A stretch of 48,438 bases of DNA, taken from the NCBI RefSeq assembly GCF_001571265.1, contig NZ_BCTL01000048.1, positions 1-48,438 on the forward strand. The letters are read 5' to 3'. Source of the DNA: Cedecea neteri NBRC 105707 = ATCC 33855 (GTDB lineage Bacteria; Pseudomonadota; Gammaproteobacteria; Enterobacterales; Enterobacteriaceae). The notes beneath the pieces were generated by a model that ran no database searches, was not told the DNA's origin, and saw only the letters and a list, made by a program, of their open reading frames with translations. Every line of letters begins with the position of its first letter. Position 1 is the first letter of the stretch. The position numbers and the translations under genes are program-made. Positions 32,917-43,108 of this stretch are shown here, one piece after another.

Positions 32917-33866
32917 TACAACCAGTTTTTGCGCTTAAAGTAGAGATAAGGCGCTAAGCCGGCAAGCATCATAAAGATAATCGCGCCGGGGTAGCCAAAG
33001 CTCCACTTGAGCTCAGGCATAAACTCGAAGTTCATCCCGTAGCTGGATGCCACCAGCGTTGGCGGCAGGAAGACAACCGAGACCACCGAGAAGATTTTGA
33101 TGATGCGGTTCTGCTCGATGTTGATAAAGCCCATTGCCGCCTGCATCAGGAAGTTAACCTTCTGGAACAGCGATTCGTTATGCGGCAGCAGGGATTCGAT
33201 ATCTCGCAGAATTTCGCGAGCCTGCTCCAGCTGGCTGCCCGGCAAACGCGCTTTACGCACGAGGAAGTTCAGCGCGCGCTGGGTATCCATCAGGCACAGT
33301 CGAACCTTCCAGCCGATATCTTCCAGCTCTGCCAGCGTCGAAAGCGCGGCATCGTATTCATCGCCCTGATGCCCTTCCATGATCACCCGGCTGAGCTGCT
33401 CCAGGTCGCTATAAATGTTTTCGATTTCATCCGCCAGCTGTTCGATTTTGGTTTCAAACAGGTCCAGCAGCAGTTCCCACGCGTTGCCGTCCGCCATCGA
33501 CTGATTACGGGCACGCATACGATAGAGACGAAATGCCGGCAGTTCGCGTTCACGCAGCGTATACAGGCGGCCTTCACGAATCGTAAAAGCGACCGTGCTG
33601 TTGCCCGCGTGATCGTCCGCATCTTCAAAGAAGAAAAAGGAGTGGATATGAAGGCCATCTTCGTCCTCGAAGAAACGCGCGGACGCTTCGATGTCTTCCA
33701 GCTCTGGTCGGGTTGCCAGGCTTTGGCCAAGTTCCGTTTGCACACGCTCTCGCTCGCTCTCTTCCGGCTCGACGAGATCGACCCATACCGAGTTGGCAAG
33801 GGTATCCGTCTCGTCCAGCTCAATGCGGGCAAGGCGATTATTTTCCAGTTGAAATGCGCTCAGCAT
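32916..33866 (-). CDS. corA: Magnesium/cobalt/nickel transport channel CorA
   Basis: CorA is the main constitutive Mg2+ channel, a homopentamer with a large N-terminal cytosolic domain and two C-terminal helices. The selectivity motif YGMNFEF (GMN at 277-279) closes helix 1, and the basic KRKNWL tail is present. The ATG at 33866 gives the 316-residue E. coli length ([10 protein letters not shown]) and has GGGAG upstream; a longer frame begins 15 bases earlier. Its 371-bp leader contains a corL-like ORF and hairpins, so post-initiation control is likely. Confidence 0.97.
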   Translation of the reverse strand: MLSAFQLENNRLARIELDETDTLANSVWVDLVEPEESERERVQTELGQSLATRPELEDIEASARFFEDEDGLHIHSFFFFEDADDHAGNSTVAFTIREGRLYTLRERELPAFRLYRMRARNQSMADGNAWELLLDLFETKIEQLADEIENIYSDLEQLSRVIMEGHQGDEYDAALSTLAELEDIGWKVRLCLMDTQRALNFLVRKARLPGSQLEQAREILRDIESLLPHNESLFQKVNFLMQAAMGFINIEQNRIIKIFSVVSVVFLPPTLVASSYGMNFEFMPELKWSFGYPGAIIFMMLAGLAPYLYFKRKNWL

Positions 33867-33938
33867 GACCGGGACTCCCAATGCAAAAAAAGATCAGGGA
33901 CAATTCGGTTGGCACACAGACAGAAACAATAGAGGTTT

Positions 33939-33957
33939 CAGACCATTAAACAGTCTG
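33939..33957. repeat. Small hairpin near the corA start
   Basis: CAGAC and GTCTG form a 5-bp stem about 73-91 bp before the corA ATG. It is weaker than the upstream 9-bp stem. Confidence 0.45.
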
Positions 33958-34005
33958 ACTCAAGGGGCGACGGAATGAAAATACACGAGGTCGCTGACAA
34001 CCACG

Positions 34006-34033
34006 AAGGCTATCAGCATCAGAGGATAGCCTT
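34006..34033 (-). promoter_or_regulatory. Leader hairpin of corA
   Basis: AAGGCTATC and GATAGCCTT pair perfectly (9 bp) around a 10-nt loop in the corA leader. No T tract follows on the minus strand, so it is a structured leader element rather than an intrinsic terminator. It lies between the corL-like ORF and corA, where switching structures would be expected if the Salmonella model of Rho-dependent control applies. Confidence 0.6.
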
Positions 34034-34123
34034 AGAAGTTGTACCTGGATGACAGGTTATTGAGCCAGCATCTACTGGGTGTGTCCAAGGCGAGTGTCCT
34101 CTTAGCGTATTCGTGCGCGCATG

Positions 34124-34180
34124 TTACGCCACCACTAATATGGCGTCAACACGCAACGGGACACGGCTGAACAAGTTCAT
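34124..34180 (-). CDS. corL: Leader peptide ORF in corA 5' region (CorL-like)
   Basis: An 18-codon ORF, MNLFSRVPLRVDAILVVA with a TAA stop, lies in the 371-bp gap between uvrD and corA on the corA strand, ending about 257 bp before corA. In Salmonella a short ORF called corL in this leader has been reported to tie corA elongation to its own translation through Rho. Position and size fit; I have not compared sequences. No strong ribosome site is seen. A four-codon ORF (ATG at 34191) overlaps its start codon by ATGA and could couple to it. Confidence 0.6.
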   Translation of the reverse strand: MNLFSRVPLRVDAILVVA

Positions 34181-34237
34181 GCCAGTGACATATTAAGGGT
34201 AGCGCACGTACTTAAAAATGTAATTAATTTCTGTAGG

Positions 34238-36400
34238 TTACACGGTTTCCAGGCGCGCATAAGCGGCGACTAACCACTTGATTCCCTGCCCCTGAAATGC
34301 CACCTGCAGGCGGCTGTGCTCGCCGCTACCTTCCAGATTCACAATGGTACCTTCGCCGAACTTAGGATGGCGTACGCGCTGCCCCAGGCTAAACCCCGAA
34401 TCGTTCTGCGCAATCGGTGTGCCCATACGCTGATGGCTGACCGGGCGGCTGATGCTTGCGCGCAGGCGAACCTCTTCCACGCAGTTTTCTGGCAGTTCAC
34501 CGATAAAGCGCGAAGGGCGATGGTAGGCTTCTTTGCCGTACAGGCGACGTGTTTCCGCGTAGGTCAGCGTCAGCTTTTGCATCGCCCGGGTAACGCCCAC
34601 ATAGGCCAGACGGCGCTCTTCTTCCAGGCGCCCACCCTCGTCGAGGGACATCTGGCTCGGGAACATGCCCTCTTCCATGCCCACGATGAACACCTGCGGA
34701 AATTCGAGGCCTTTCGCCGAGTGAAGGGTCATCAGCTGCACCGCATCCTGCCAGGTATCTGCCTGCCCTTCACCAGCTTCCAGCGCGGCGTGGGAGAGAA
34801 ACGCCTGCAGCGGCATCAGGTCTTCGTCTTCATCGTTGTAGCTGAACTGGCGAGTGGCCGTTACCAGTTCCTCTAAGTTCTCAATGCGGGTCTGGCCTTT
34901 CTCGCCTTTTTCCTGCTCATACATCATGAACAGGCCGGAATCTTTAATCACCCGGTCGGTCTGGACATGTAGCGGCATATCAGCCGTTTCATGCGCGAGG
35001 GCATCAATCAGCTCCATAAAGCGCTGCAGAGCGGACGCCGCACGACCGGCCAGCGCTTTTTCCTGCAGCAGCAGGCGGCAAGATTGCCACAGCGTTAATT
35101 GTTGGTCGCGAGCGGTCTGGCGCACGACATCGAGCGTACGATCGCCGATGCCGCGGGTTGGCGTATTCACCACGCGCTCAAAGGCCGCATCGTCGTTGCG
35201 GTTGGCCATCAGGCGCAGATAGGAGAGCGCATCTTTGATTTCCTGACGTTCGAAGAAGCGCATCCCGCCGTAGATACGGTAAGGCATGCTTCCCTGCAGC
35301 AGCGCTTCTTCCAACACGCGTGACTGGGCGTTACTGCGGTACAGAATGGCGCACTGCTCCAGCGCACCGCCGTTTTCCTGCCAGGTTTTAATGCGGTTGA
35401 CCACGAAGCGGGCTTCGTCCAGCTCGTTGAACGCGCAGTAGATTGAGATAGGCTCGCCGTCGCTGCCGTCGGTCCACAGCTCTTTGCCGAGTCGGCCGGA
35501 GTTATTGGCAATCAGGGCGTTGGCCGCATTCAGAATGTTGTTCGTCGAGCGGTAGTTTTGCTCCAGACGGATAGTTTGCGCCCCCGGGAAGTCATTCAGG
35601 AAGCGCTGGATATTTTCCACCTGAGCACCACGCCAGCCGTAGATCGACTGGTCATCATCGCCCACGATCATCACTTTGCCGGTCTCACCGGCCAGCAGGC
35701 GGATCCAGGCATACTGGATGCTGTTGGTATCCTGGAACTCATCCACCAGAATGTTGGTGAAGCGCTCGCGGTAGTGGTTCAGGATATGCGGCTTGTTCAG
35801 CCACAGTTCGTGAGCGCGCAGCAGCAGCTCGGCAAAGTCCACCAGCCCGGCGCGGTCACAGGCTTCCTGATAAGCCTGGTAAACCTTCTGCCAGGTTTGC
35901 TCCACCGGATTACCGTAGCTTTCGACGTGGTGCGGGCGCAGCCCTTCATCTTTTTTGCCGTTGATGTACCACATCGCCTGGCGTGCCGGCCACTGCTTAT
36001 CATCCAGATTCATGGCTTTAATCAGGCGTTTCAGCAGGCGCAGCTGATCTTCGCTGTCGAGGATCTGGAAGTCCTGAGGCAGGTTGGCGTCCATATGGTG
36101 AGCGCGCAGCAGGCGATGTGCCAGGCCGTGGAAGGTACCTACCCACATACCGCCCTGGCTGGTGCCCATCAGTTGGCCGATACGGTGGCGCATTTCCGCT
36201 GCCGCTTTGTTGGTAAACGTCACCGCCATAATGGAGTAAGGCGAGCAGTTTTCTACCGTCATCAACCACGCAATTCGGTGCACAAGCACGCGCGTCTTAC
36301 CACTGCCTGCCCCGGCCAGCACCAGCATATTGCTGCGCGTGGCGGCAACCGCTTCGCGCTGTTTATCATTGAGGCTGTCGAGCAGGTAAGAAACGTCCAT
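34238..36400 (-). CDS. uvrD: DNA helicase II, UvrD
   Basis: UvrD is a 3'-5' superfamily 1 helicase of nucleotide excision repair and mismatch repair. It displaces the cut strand and removes RecA filaments. The 720 residues equal E. coli. Visible motifs are Walker A AGAGSGKT (29-36), TFTNKAA, VDEFQDTN, the GDDDQSIYGWRGA motif III, QNYRST and VGVTRAMQ. The C-terminal tail with the FGEGTIVN Tudor-like fold is intact. The ATG at 36400 gives MDVSYLLDSLND; the frame is open 14 codons further but runs into the leader terminator and LexA box. Confidence 0.97.
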   Translation of the reverse strand: MDVSYLLDSLNDKQREAVAATRSNMLVLAGAGSGKTRVLVHRIAWLMTVENCSPYSIMAVTFTNKAAAEMRHRIGQLMGTSQGGMWVGTFHGLAHRLLRAHHMDANLPQDFQILDSEDQLRLLKRLIKAMNLDDKQWPARQAMWYINGKKDEGLRPHHVESYGNPVEQTWQKVYQAYQEACDRAGLVDFAELLLRAHELWLNKPHILNHYRERFTNILVDEFQDTNSIQYAWIRLLAGETGKVMIVGDDDQSIYGWRGAQVENIQRFLNDFPGAQTIRLEQNYRSTNNILNAANALIANNSGRLGKELWTDGSDGEPISIYCAFNELDEARFVVNRIKTWQENGGALEQCAILYRSNAQSRVLEEALLQGSMPYRIYGGMRFFERQEIKDALSYLRLMANRNDDAAFERVVNTPTRGIGDRTLDVVRQTARDQQLTLWQSCRLLLQEKALAGRAASALQRFMELIDALAHETADMPLHVQTDRVIKDSGLFMMYEQEKGEKGQTRIENLEELVTATRQFSYNDEDEDLMPLQAFLSHAALEAGEGQADTWQDAVQLMTLHSAKGLEFPQVFIVGMEEGMFPSQMSLDEGGRLEEERRLAYVGVTRAMQKLTLTYAETRRLYGKEAYHRPSRFIGELPENCVEEVRLRASISRPVSHQRMGTPIAQNDSGFSLGQRVRHPKFGEGTIVNLEGSGEHSRLQVAFQGQGIKWLVAAYARLETV

Positions 36401-36408
36401 TGGCACCG

Positions 36409-36439
36409 CCGAAAAAGAGAAAGAGTTGGCACAGCCAAC
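36409..36439 (-). terminator. Leader terminator (attenuator) of uvrD
   Basis: On the minus strand GTTGGC-TGT-GCCAAC (36425-36439) is followed by TCTTTCTCTTTTT, a T-rich run, before the uvrD ATG at 36400. It therefore looks like an intrinsic terminator in the leader. Attenuation in addition to LexA control has been reported for E. coli uvrD. Confidence 0.72.
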
Positions 36440-36441
36440 CA

Positions 36442-36457
36442 CTGGTGATTTATACAG
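36442..36457 (-). promoter_or_regulatory. LexA (SOS) box of uvrD
   Basis: CTGTATAAATCACCAG fits the CTG-N10-CAG core of the SOS box and resembles the E. coli uvrD box (CTGTATATATACCCAG as I recall). It lies just downstream of the -10, where bound LexA would block initiation. Confidence 0.8.
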
Positions 36458-36468
36458 AATTATTGTTG

Positions 36469-36496
36469 ATTATATCAGCGCAGTCAGGGATGCCAA
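36469..36496 (-). promoter_or_regulatory. uvrD promoter
   Basis: TTGGCA (36491-36496), 16 bp, then TATAAT (36469-36474) read on the minus strand. It is a strong sigma-70 promoter lying over the last codons of yigB, so uvrD can be expressed apart from the lptM-yigB operon. Confidence 0.8.
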
Positions 36497-37186
36497 CCGC
36501 GAAATCTCGAGATGCGGCAGCAAACGGCTGTCATCGATTCGCATCAGGTCGCCCTCACGCAGGTTAATCCAGCAGGCCTGCATACCACAGCGCACCGCAC
36601 CTGCTACGTCAGTAGTCAGGTCATCACCTACGTGCAGGATTTGCTCCAACGGAACGCCTAAGCGCTGGGCGGCGGTATGATACATATCACTGAAAGGTTT
36701 AGCGCGCCCGTCCGGCCCGGCTCGCAGAATGAATTCGAAGTAGTTATCCAGCCCGAACAGGTGCGGCTCTGCGTTACCGTTAGTGATCGCCACCAGCGGC
36801 CATTTTTCAGCAAGCTTTGCCAGCGTGTCGTGCGTTTCCTGTGGAATGTCGATGCGGCTGCGCCATTTTGCGAAGTTTTCCATGGCAGCACTGGCACCGC
36901 TAAAAGCCTCTTCCGGGCTAAGTCCGGCATCCAGCATTATTTGCTCGACGGCACGGCGGCGCCATTCGGTAACGTCATGGTAAATTTCCGGTTCTTTCAG
37001 GCGTAGCGCTTCCCGGCTGCGGTGGAAGTCCAGGGCGGTAAATGCGCTAAGCCTCGGATGGTAGCTCTGCACAAAGGCCAGAGACTCCTGAGTGGTACGC
37101 ATAATCACCGGATGGTTATCATAAAGCGTATCGTCGAGATCGAAGGTCAGGGCGGCAATTTGCCCGAGCGGGCGGTAAAAATGCAT
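36470..37186 (-). CDS. yigB: HAD-family phosphatase YigB (flavin pathway phosphatase)
   Basis: YigB is a class I haloacid dehalogenase phosphatase. In E. coli it has been linked to dephosphorylating the riboflavin precursor 5-amino-6-(5-phosphoribitylamino)uracil and FMN. The 238 residues equal E. coli. Catalytic motif DLDDTLYDN (16-24) and motif [15 protein letters not shown] are visible. Its ATG overlaps the xerC stop by one base. The uvrD promoter lies over its last codons. Confidence 0.93.
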   Translation of the reverse strand: MHFYRPLGQIAALTFDLDDTLYDNHPVIMRTTQESLAFVQSYHPRLSAFTALDFHRSREALRLKEPEIYHDVTEWRRRAVEQIMLDAGLSPEEAFSGASAAMENFAKWRSRIDIPQETHDTLAKLAEKWPLVAITNGNAEPHLFGLDNYFEFILRAGPDGRAKPFSDMYHTAAQRLGVPLEQILHVGDDLTTDVAGAVRCGMQACWINLREGDLMRIDDSRLLPHLEISRLASLTALI

Positions 37187-38091
37187 TACGATTTCCCCCG
37201 TTTGGCGCGTGGATGCGCGGCATCGTACACCGAGGCTAAATGTTGAAAGTCGAGGTGGGTATAAATTTGCGTCGTGGAGAGGTTAGCGTGCCCCAGCAAT
37301 TCCTGGACCGCGCGCAAATCGCCGCTGGACTCAAGCATATGGGTGGCAAACGAGTGACGCAGTTTATGGGGATGCACATGGCTGCTTAGCCCTTGCTTGA
37401 TACCCCATTCCGCAAACCGCTTTTGCACGTTGCGGGCAGAGATTCTCTTTCCCGTCTTCGCCAGAAATAGCGCATCGTCATCCGGGCCAAATAGCTCGCG
37501 TAGATCCAGCCAGTGTTCAACCCAGGTGACCGCACTGCGCCCAACGGGTACGCGGCGTTCTTTGCTGCCTTTCCCCATCACCCAGACCTCACCGGTCGAA
37601 AGATCGATATGGCCGCAGTTCATGTTCACCAGTTCGGAGAGACGCAGGCCTGCGCCGTACATGACTTCCAGCATCGCGCGATCGCGCACCGCCAGCGGAT
37701 CGTTCAGATCGATATCCAGCAGGTGGTTCACATCATCGACTTCAATGTTTTTGGGCAGGTGACGGCCCGCTTTCGGCGTGGTGATACCTTTGGCCGGGTT
37801 TGCTTTTAGCTCTCCCTGGCTGACCATCCAGTCGAAAAAGCTGCGTAACGCAGAAAGTCTTAACGCCAGGCTGGAAGCCTGTAGACCCGCCCTGCGGCTG
37901 CGCACGGTCAGTGAACGCACGGCGGCGGCATCGCATTGCTGCCAGTTGGCTAACTTCATTTCTTCGGCAATATGGATAATCGCCGTAAGCTGGCGCCGGT
38001 AGTTCAGGAGAGTAAGCGGGCTGAGCTGGCGCTCAACCTTCAGATATCGAAGAAAGCCATCAACGTGGGTCGTTAATACGGAAGCGGTCAT
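37186..38091 (-). CDS. xerC: Site-specific tyrosine recombinase XerC
   Basis: XerC with XerD resolves chromosome and plasmid dimers at dif/cer sites. The 301-residue protein (E. coli 298) has the N-terminal core-binding domain (about 1-100) and the catalytic domain with all expected residues: R150 (GAGLRLSE), K174 (GKGSKERR), H242 and R245 ([11 protein letters not shown]), H268 (LGHANLST) and nucleophile Y277 (QIYTHLD). It overlaps yigA by ATGA and yigB by one base. It is a resident housekeeping recombinase, not a sign of a mobile element. Confidence 0.97.
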   Translation of the reverse strand: MTASVLTTHVDGFLRYLKVERQLSPLTLLNYRRQLTAIIHIAEEMKLANWQQCDAAAVRSLTVRSRRAGLQASSLALRLSALRSFFDWMVSQGELKANPAKGITTPKAGRHLPKNIEVDDVNHLLDIDLNDPLAVRDRAMLEVMYGAGLRLSELVNMNCGHIDLSTGEVWVMGKGSKERRVPVGRSAVTWVEHWLDLRELFGPDDDALFLAKTGKRISARNVQKRFAEWGIKQGLSSHVHPHKLRHSFATHMLESSGDLRAVQELLGHANLSTTQIYTHLDFQHLASVYDAAHPRAKRGKS

Positions 38092-38792
38092 GCCCGTTCA
38101 ATCCAACGCTCCAGCAAGTCTGGCAGCATCAGTGCCAGCTCGTGCAGCAGCTGAGTGCCCTGCCCCTGTTGATAATGTTGCGGGTCGCGGCTACTGAACA
38201 GCAGAACGCCAAGATCGCCCTCGCTGCCCATCAGCGACAGAGCAACGGAACCAATCGCTTTTGCCTGTGGTAAGACCAACAAAAGTTCCGGGCCATTCAG
38301 CGGGCCGAGGTAGTGCTGGCTTTCACCAAGACGCTGAATGCGCAGCGGCTCGAAGGCCTGGCGGTTCAGCGCGAGATGCGTAAAGTCCGACGGAGCACCG
38401 ATACGCCAGCGGTCAGCAAAAAGCCGGATATTCGCCCCGGCGAGACCAATGTCCCGCGCCCAGCGATGCAGCCGGTTCAGCATCTCCTGCAGGCTGGAAG
38501 CGGAAGCCAGCCGCCCCTGAAGCTTCAGTAGCCGATAGAACAGGCCTTCGTTAGCGCTCGCCTGCTCCATCAGCAGCGTCATATTTTCTTCGAGGTGGTT
38601 GATGTGGTTACGGCTGCGGGCCATATGCCACTCCACCAGCGAAATGCTGCCGCGCACCGGGTGAGGAACCTGCATGCTCTCCACCTGGTGGGCATTGCGA
38701 ATAAAGAAATCAGGGTTGCGCTGTAAGTATTCGGCAACCGCGACATCGTTAAGCTCAAGAAGGGCTTCTTGCTGTTCCTCGGCATTCTTCAT
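38088..38792 (-). CDS. yigA: DUF484 family protein YigA
   Basis: The 234-residue protein matches E. coli YigA (235). DUF484 proteins resemble GAF domains; here the N-terminal helix ([21 protein letters not shown]) is followed by a helical linker ([20 protein letters not shown]) and a GAF-like part (about 85-220). The role is unknown. It is locked between dapF and xerC by ATGA overlaps on both sides, so its level is set by the dapF-xerC message. Confidence 0.9.
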   Translation of the reverse strand: MKNAEEQQEALLELNDVAVAEYLQRNPDFFIRNAHQVESMQVPHPVRGSISLVEWHMARSRNHINHLEENMTLLMEQASANEGLFYRLLKLQGRLASASSLQEMLNRLHRWARDIGLAGANIRLFADRWRIGAPSDFTHLALNRQAFEPLRIQRLGESQHYLGPLNGPELLLVLPQAKAIGSVALSLMGSEGDLGVLLFSSRDPQHYQQGQGTQLLHELALMLPDLLERWIERA

Positions 38793-39613
38793 AGATGTAT
38801 AAATCCATCATAGACGTGGGCCGCCGGGCCGGTCATGTAAAGCGGTGACCCTGGCCCTTTCCAGGCGATATCAAGACGGCCGCCAGGCAGCTCAACGCGC
38901 ACCTGCTCCGCCAGTAATCCTTGCTGAATACCAACCGCCACCGCGCCACAGGCGCCGCTGCCGCAGGCCTGAGTTTCACCTGCTCCGCGTTCGTAAACGC
39001 GCAGCCGGATGTGTTCCCGGCTTACCACTTGCATGAAGCCGATGTTGGCTCGCTCGGGGAAGCGTTCATGGCTTTCCATCACTGGGCCCAGGCTTTCAAC
39101 CGCGGCGGTTTCGATGTCATCGACCTGAATGACGCAATGCGGGTTACCCATTGAAACGACGCCGCACATAATGGTTTGTTCGGCGGCACGCATAATATAG
39201 GTCTTTTCTGCTTTGTTTGCCCGGAACGGTACCTGGGACGGTTCGAAGTTAGGCTCGCCCATATTGACGCGCACCATCTCATCTTCCGTAACGCTCAGTA
39301 CCATTCTGCCATTCGCCGTGCTGACGCGAATCTCACGCTTATTGGTCAGCCCTTTCAGCCGCACAAAGCGGGCAAAACAGCGCGCGCCGTTACCGCATTG
39401 GGAAACTTCACTGCCGTCGGCGTTAAAGATCCGGTAATGGAAGTCGAGATCGGGATCGTACGGGGGCTCAACGATCAGCAACTGATCGAAGCCTACTCCA
39501 AGATGACGATCCGCAAGCCGACGGATCAGCTCCGGAGAAAAATAAACATTCTGCGTCACCGCGTCGACGACCATAAAGTCATTACCAAGGCCATGCATTT
39601 TAGAGAACTGCAT
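38789..39613 (-). CDS. dapF: Diaminopimelate epimerase
   Basis: DapF converts LL- to meso-diaminopimelate for peptidoglycan and lysine. The two catalytic cysteines are visible: C73 in [13 protein letters not shown] and the second (C217 in E. coli) in [15 protein letters not shown]. The ATG at 39613 ([12 protein letters not shown], 274 residues) stands 7 nt after GGAG; an ATG four codons earlier contains that ribosome site, so it is not used. It overlaps yigA by ATGA and follows lptM by 38 nt. Confidence 0.97.
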   Translation of the reverse strand: MQFSKMHGLGNDFMVVDAVTQNVYFSPELIRRLADRHLGVGFDQLLIVEPPYDPDLDFHYRIFNADGSEVSQCGNGARCFARFVRLKGLTNKREIRVSTANGRMVLSVTEDEMVRVNMGEPNFEPSQVPFRANKAEKTYIMRAAEQTIMCGVVSMGNPHCVIQVDDIETAAVESLGPVMESHERFPERANIGFMQVVSREHIRLRVYERGAGETQACGSGACGAVAVGIQQGLLAEQVRVELPGGRLDIAWKGPGSPLYMTGPAAHVYDGFIHL

Positions 39614-39651
39614 CTTCTGCTCCATTAGCGCGGTTACAAAGCACGATTTAG

Positions 39652-39858
39652 CTAGTAAACAACCTGAGTCGGCGCATCATCAATGCCGCGACTGTTGCGG
39701 ACCGGTGCCGTCTGGATAGATTGTTCCGGGGTTGCGCTATGTGTTGTCGGCGTCGCTTTTTTATCAGCCGGAGGGAAATACAGAGGCCCCTTCAGGCCAC
39801 AACCGGTGAGGCTGGCAAGCGTAAGTGCCAAAGCTAGAGGGCAGAAAATCTTCTTCAT
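39652..39858 (-). CDS. lptM: LPS translocon maturation lipoprotein LptM (YifL)
   Basis: A 68-residue lipoprotein. The signal peptide ends in a lipobox SLTGC with the modified Cys at residue 20, then [13 protein letters not shown], a conserved start that in E. coli LptM inserts into the LptD/LptE translocon and helps oxidative maturation of LptD. The rest is Thr/Pro/Ser-rich. It opens the lptM-dapF-yigA-xerC-yigB unit, and the 284-bp gap to cyaY upstream should hold the promoter. Confidence 0.93.
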   Translation of the reverse strand: MKKIFCPLALALTLASLTGCGLKGPLYFPPADKKATPTTHSATPEQSIQTAPVRNSRGIDDAPTQVVY

Positions 39859-40142
39859 TATCGGGTAGCCTGTGATTCACTATTCTGCCGTCTATCATCG
39901 CAGGTGAACCCTGAAAAGCAATACTCTTCGTTACCCCGACCGCTGAAAATCACCATCCCGTAAACCTGGCAAGAAAATAATCTCTGGTACCGGGCCCCCT
40001 CTCATCGCTGAGGCAGGTTGTCTTTCAAAAGGTGGCACAGATAAAACGGATTGGCATTACGGGTCTGGATGATGCCAGAGCCGCAGTTCCTAATTACCGG
40101 CGATGCTCTTATACTGCCCTGAAATCCCAACAGGAAGCAGAC

Positions 40143-40463
40143 ATGAACGACAGCGAATTTCACCTTTTAGCCGATAACCTGTGGCGCACGATTGAAGAAC
40201 GCCTGGATGACTGGGACGGCGATAGCGATATTGATTGTGAGATCAACGGTGGCGTACTGACCATCAGTTTTGAAAACGGCAGCAAAATCATCATCAATCG
40301 CCAGGAGCCTTTACATCAGGTGTGGCTGGCCACCAAAAGTGGCGGCTACCATTTCAACCTGAAGGGTGACGAATGGATTTGCGACCGTAGCGGCGCTGAG
40401 TTTTGGCAGTTGATGGAAGAAGCCAGCACGCAGCAGGCGGGTGAAGCGGTTAGCTTCCGCTGA
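40143..40463 (+). CDS. cyaY: Frataxin-like iron-sulfur assembly protein CyaY
   Basis: CyaY binds iron and the cysteine desulfurase IscS and modulates the rate of Fe-S cluster assembly. The 106 residues equal E. coli. The acidic helix with [16 protein letters not shown] and the beta-sheet segment [13 protein letters not shown] are typical of frataxins. I chose the ATG at 40143 (MNDSEFHLL) with AGGAAG upstream; the frame is open to 40032 without support. Its stop abuts the cyaA stop on the opposite strand. Confidence 0.96.
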   Translation: MNDSEFHLLADNLWRTIEERLDDWDGDSDIDCEINGGVLTISFENGSKIIINRQEPLHQVWLATKSGGYHFNLKGDEWICDRSGAEFWQLMEEASTQQAGEAVSFR

Positions 40464-43013
40464 TTACGGCTGGTACTGCTGCAGCAGCGGCGCTGAGTTA
40501 TCGTCCTGATTAACCGGCGCGGCTGCTGTGATTGACTGGGTGCGGAACGGAATGACCTGCATCCGGCCATCAACCTTCACAATCTGATAGAACTGCGGCA
40601 GGTTGAAGTTAATGAAGCTTGAGCCGTAGGTAAAGCGATCGTGGGACGAGGAGTAGAAGCGGCTGACGTCGCGCACCAACTCTTCTTTGCTCCCTTCGCA
40701 GTGATGATAAACTTCCGCCCGGTTACTTTCATCCAGAATATAGATGTTGAAGCCCTGATCCTCACTGGCCTCTTCAAAGAAGAACTGAATAATCCCTTCG
40801 CTGGCAAAGCCATCTACCACCGCCGGCAGTTGAACCTGGTTAGTGCCAACCTGCACTGACAAGCCATGCAGCTTGTTGTGCGAGATCGCACCATAAAACT
40901 CGACAGCGTTTTCCAGTTTTTGTACCGAGACATTCAGACGCTCAAAGAACAGGCCCCACGTCTGCCCGGAAACGCGCAGTGCTTTAAAGCGGCCAGGCTC
41001 CTGGCGCGTGCTGGAAAGGCGGAACTCGATGCATTCAGACACCAACTGCTGCACGCGAGTGCGGATCAGGCCACGCAGATGCTGGCTGTAGCAGAAAACT
41101 TCGACGCTATCTGGCGGCGCGGCGTCCTGATGCATTTTCCCGAGAATAGTTTTTAATGCCTCGATCATCGCCTGCTCGCCGTTAAAGTGCAGGGTACGCA
41201 CCTCATTCCACGAGTTGCGGTACAGCAGATCAACGCTGCCAATCAGGCACTGCTGCTGCTCGCCGAAGCTGAACACGTCCAGCTTGCGGAAGTCGAAATG
41301 CACAACCTGATTGCGGAAGGCGGCCGTCGGGTCGTACTCGAGGTTGACGATAATCGCCAGATGGCGAATCTCGCACGGGCTGTACAACGCTTTCGGCGTT
41401 GGGGCCGGGAGACGCAGCGGGAAGTGATGGGAAACATCCGCCACCATTTCCTGCAGCTTCGGCAAATCACAAATACCGTTGCCCTTAATAAACAGGCGGG
41501 TACGCGAGGTAAGCAGGCCGTTAAAGTACGCCCATGCCACCAGCTTATTAAGATAACGGTTATATTCCAGCGGTTGATGGCTGACGATAGAATCCATGTT
41601 TGGCGCGCGGTTGTAGAGATACCAGCCAGAGCGGTTTGCTCGGCCCAGCGGCACATGGATGAAGGTCAGGTTCGGCTCGGAGAGATCGGGGGAAATTTGC
41701 GGATTTACCAGCGTCACTTTACCCGGCAGCGCCTCAAACGCGGCGTACAGCTTACGCGTTAATACGCCGATGTCCTGCGGGCTGGCGGAAACGCTAAGGT
41801 TGTTGCGGCGCGCAAAGCGGATCAGGTTGCGGTAGCTTTGCATCATCGCGTCGAGCAGTTCGTTGTGCGCTTCGCGGACCTGGTCGATTTTCCAGTTTGC
41901 ACGGTTGTCCAACATCGCCAGGCGCGCTTCGTCCCAGCCCCAGCTCTTCACCAGTTGGCTTAAAACTTCACGACGCCAGCCAACACAGGCGCGCTCACGT
42001 GAAAGTTTTTCGCAAACTTTCAGATAGAAACAGCGGCGAACCAGATCCAGACGCGCATGATCTTCAATTTGCGTCAGGTACTCGGTGACGCGTTCCAGCA
42101 TCATGCAGTACGGATCGAGGCCAAAGGAGACAATTTCACCGTCATGCAGGCGCTGTTTAATGTCTTTTGCCAGCAGGCGCGTGTTTGGGTATTCCCAGGA
42201 GTATGCCTCCAGCAGCAGCGTTTTCAGCACGGCCTTATACGGCGAGTCGATGCTTTTATACAGCTGCCACAGGCTGGCACCAAAATACTCTTCAGCAGAC
42301 AGCGAACTGAGACCGCCAAGATCGAGCCATTCGTTTGGCGTCAGCACACCCTGCGCGTAAAGAGTCATCACGTAATCGTCGTAATGCTCTTCTTCATCGC
42401 CCGGCACCATGTTCCACAAAATGCGTTTCCCGGCCAGACGTACCGCTGTGCGATAAAACTCATCCAGCAGCAAGATATGCTGAGTAGAGCCGCAGTCCTC
42501 GCCGCCCAGGCTGCCACTTTCGTTGTGGCGGAAGCGGTTTTCATCAATCAGGAAGAAACTGACTTCAACGCCAAGAGAGGCCGCCCAGCTTTCCAGCAGG
42601 CTGCATTTACGCTGCAGCAGTTGTCGCTCGTCGTTATCGAGCCAGGCCTGGTGGCAAACCCAGATATCAAGGTCAGAAGAACAGCTCTGCCCCACGGAGG
42701 AGGTACTGCCCATAGAATAGAGGCCGGTGATCGGCAGTTCGCCCGCTGGCGTCTCCTGAGGCGGCATTCCGCGCTGCAGTTCGAGTTCGTCCAGGTAGTG
42801 GCGTTGGGTTTCATCAGGCGTGTAGAGGCAAATGCCACGGGGAACGTTACCGTCAAGGTAACCCGGCATCAGCGGGTGATGATAATGTAATAACGTTGGC
42901 AGTAGACTGTAGACCTGTTGGAAGGCAGGCCCCATAGCAGCAAGCGCACGATCTACGCGCAGTTGGTTAATGGCATCCAGTCTCTGTTTAAGTGTCTCAA
43001 TATAGAGGTACAA
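40464..43013 (-). CDS. cyaA: Class I adenylate cyclase CyaA
   Basis: CyaA makes cAMP for CRP. At 849 residues (E. coli 848) it has the N-terminal nucleotidyltransferase-like catalytic domain with [18 protein letters not shown] (102-119; metal-binding D114 and D116) and the C-terminal regulatory half that senses EIIA-Glc. The start codon is TTG (43011-43013), as in E. coli, which is known to limit its synthesis. A CRP site overlaps its promoter region upstream. It is divergent from hemC and convergent with cyaY. Confidence 0.97.
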   Translation of the reverse strand: MYLYIETLKQRLDAINQLRVDRALAAMGPAFQQVYSLLPTLLHYHHPLMPGYLDGNVPRGICLYTPDETQRHYLDELELQRGMPPQETPAGELPITGLYSMGSTSSVGQSCSSDLDIWVCHQAWLDNDERQLLQRKCSLLESWAASLGVEVSFFLIDENRFRHNESGSLGGEDCGSTQHILLLDEFYRTAVRLAGKRILWNMVPGDEEEHYDDYVMTLYAQGVLTPNEWLDLGGLSSLSAEEYFGASLWQLYKSIDSPYKAVLKTLLLEAYSWEYPNTRLLAKDIKQRLHDGEIVSFGLDPYCMMLERVTEYLTQIEDHARLDLVRRCFYLKVCEKLSRERACVGWRREVLSQLVKSWGWDEARLAMLDNRANWKIDQVREAHNELLDAMMQSYRNLIRFARRNNLSVSASPQDIGVLTRKLYAAFEALPGKVTLVNPQISPDLSEPNLTFIHVPLGRANRSGWYLYNRAPNMDSIVSHQPLEYNRYLNKLVAWAYFNGLLTSRTRLFIKGNGICDLPKLQEMVADVSHHFPLRLPAPTPKALYSPCEIRHLAIIVNLEYDPTAAFRNQVVHFDFRKLDVFSFGEQQQCLIGSVDLLYRNSWNEVRTLHFNGEQAMIEALKTILGKMHQDAAPPDSVEVFCYSQHLRGLIRTRVQQLVSECIEFRLSSTRQEPGRFKALRVSGQTWGLFFERLNVSVQKLENAVEFYGAISHNKLHGLSVQVGTNQVQLPAVVDGFASEGIIQFFFEEASEDQGFNIYILDESNRAEVYHHCEGSKEELVRDVSRFYSSSHDRFTYGSSFINFNLPQFYQIVKVDGRMQVIPFRTQSITAAAPVNQDDNSAPLLQQYQP

Positions 43014-43108
43014 GACGTATCGCCTGATGGTTTCAGTATTACGAAAAAACCCGTTTCCTGGTTGTTGTCCCCATGATTATAAACGATCGGGACAGCAATT
43101 GCTGGAAA

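Noticed and set aside
35558-36448. A 296-codon frame antisense to uvrD
   Set aside because: It is fully inside uvrD, which has all helicase motifs, and has no independent support.
37186-38091. XerC taken as an integrase of a mobile element
   Set aside because: It is the conserved dapF-yigA-xerC-yigB housekeeping recombinase. No attachment repeats or cargo flank it.
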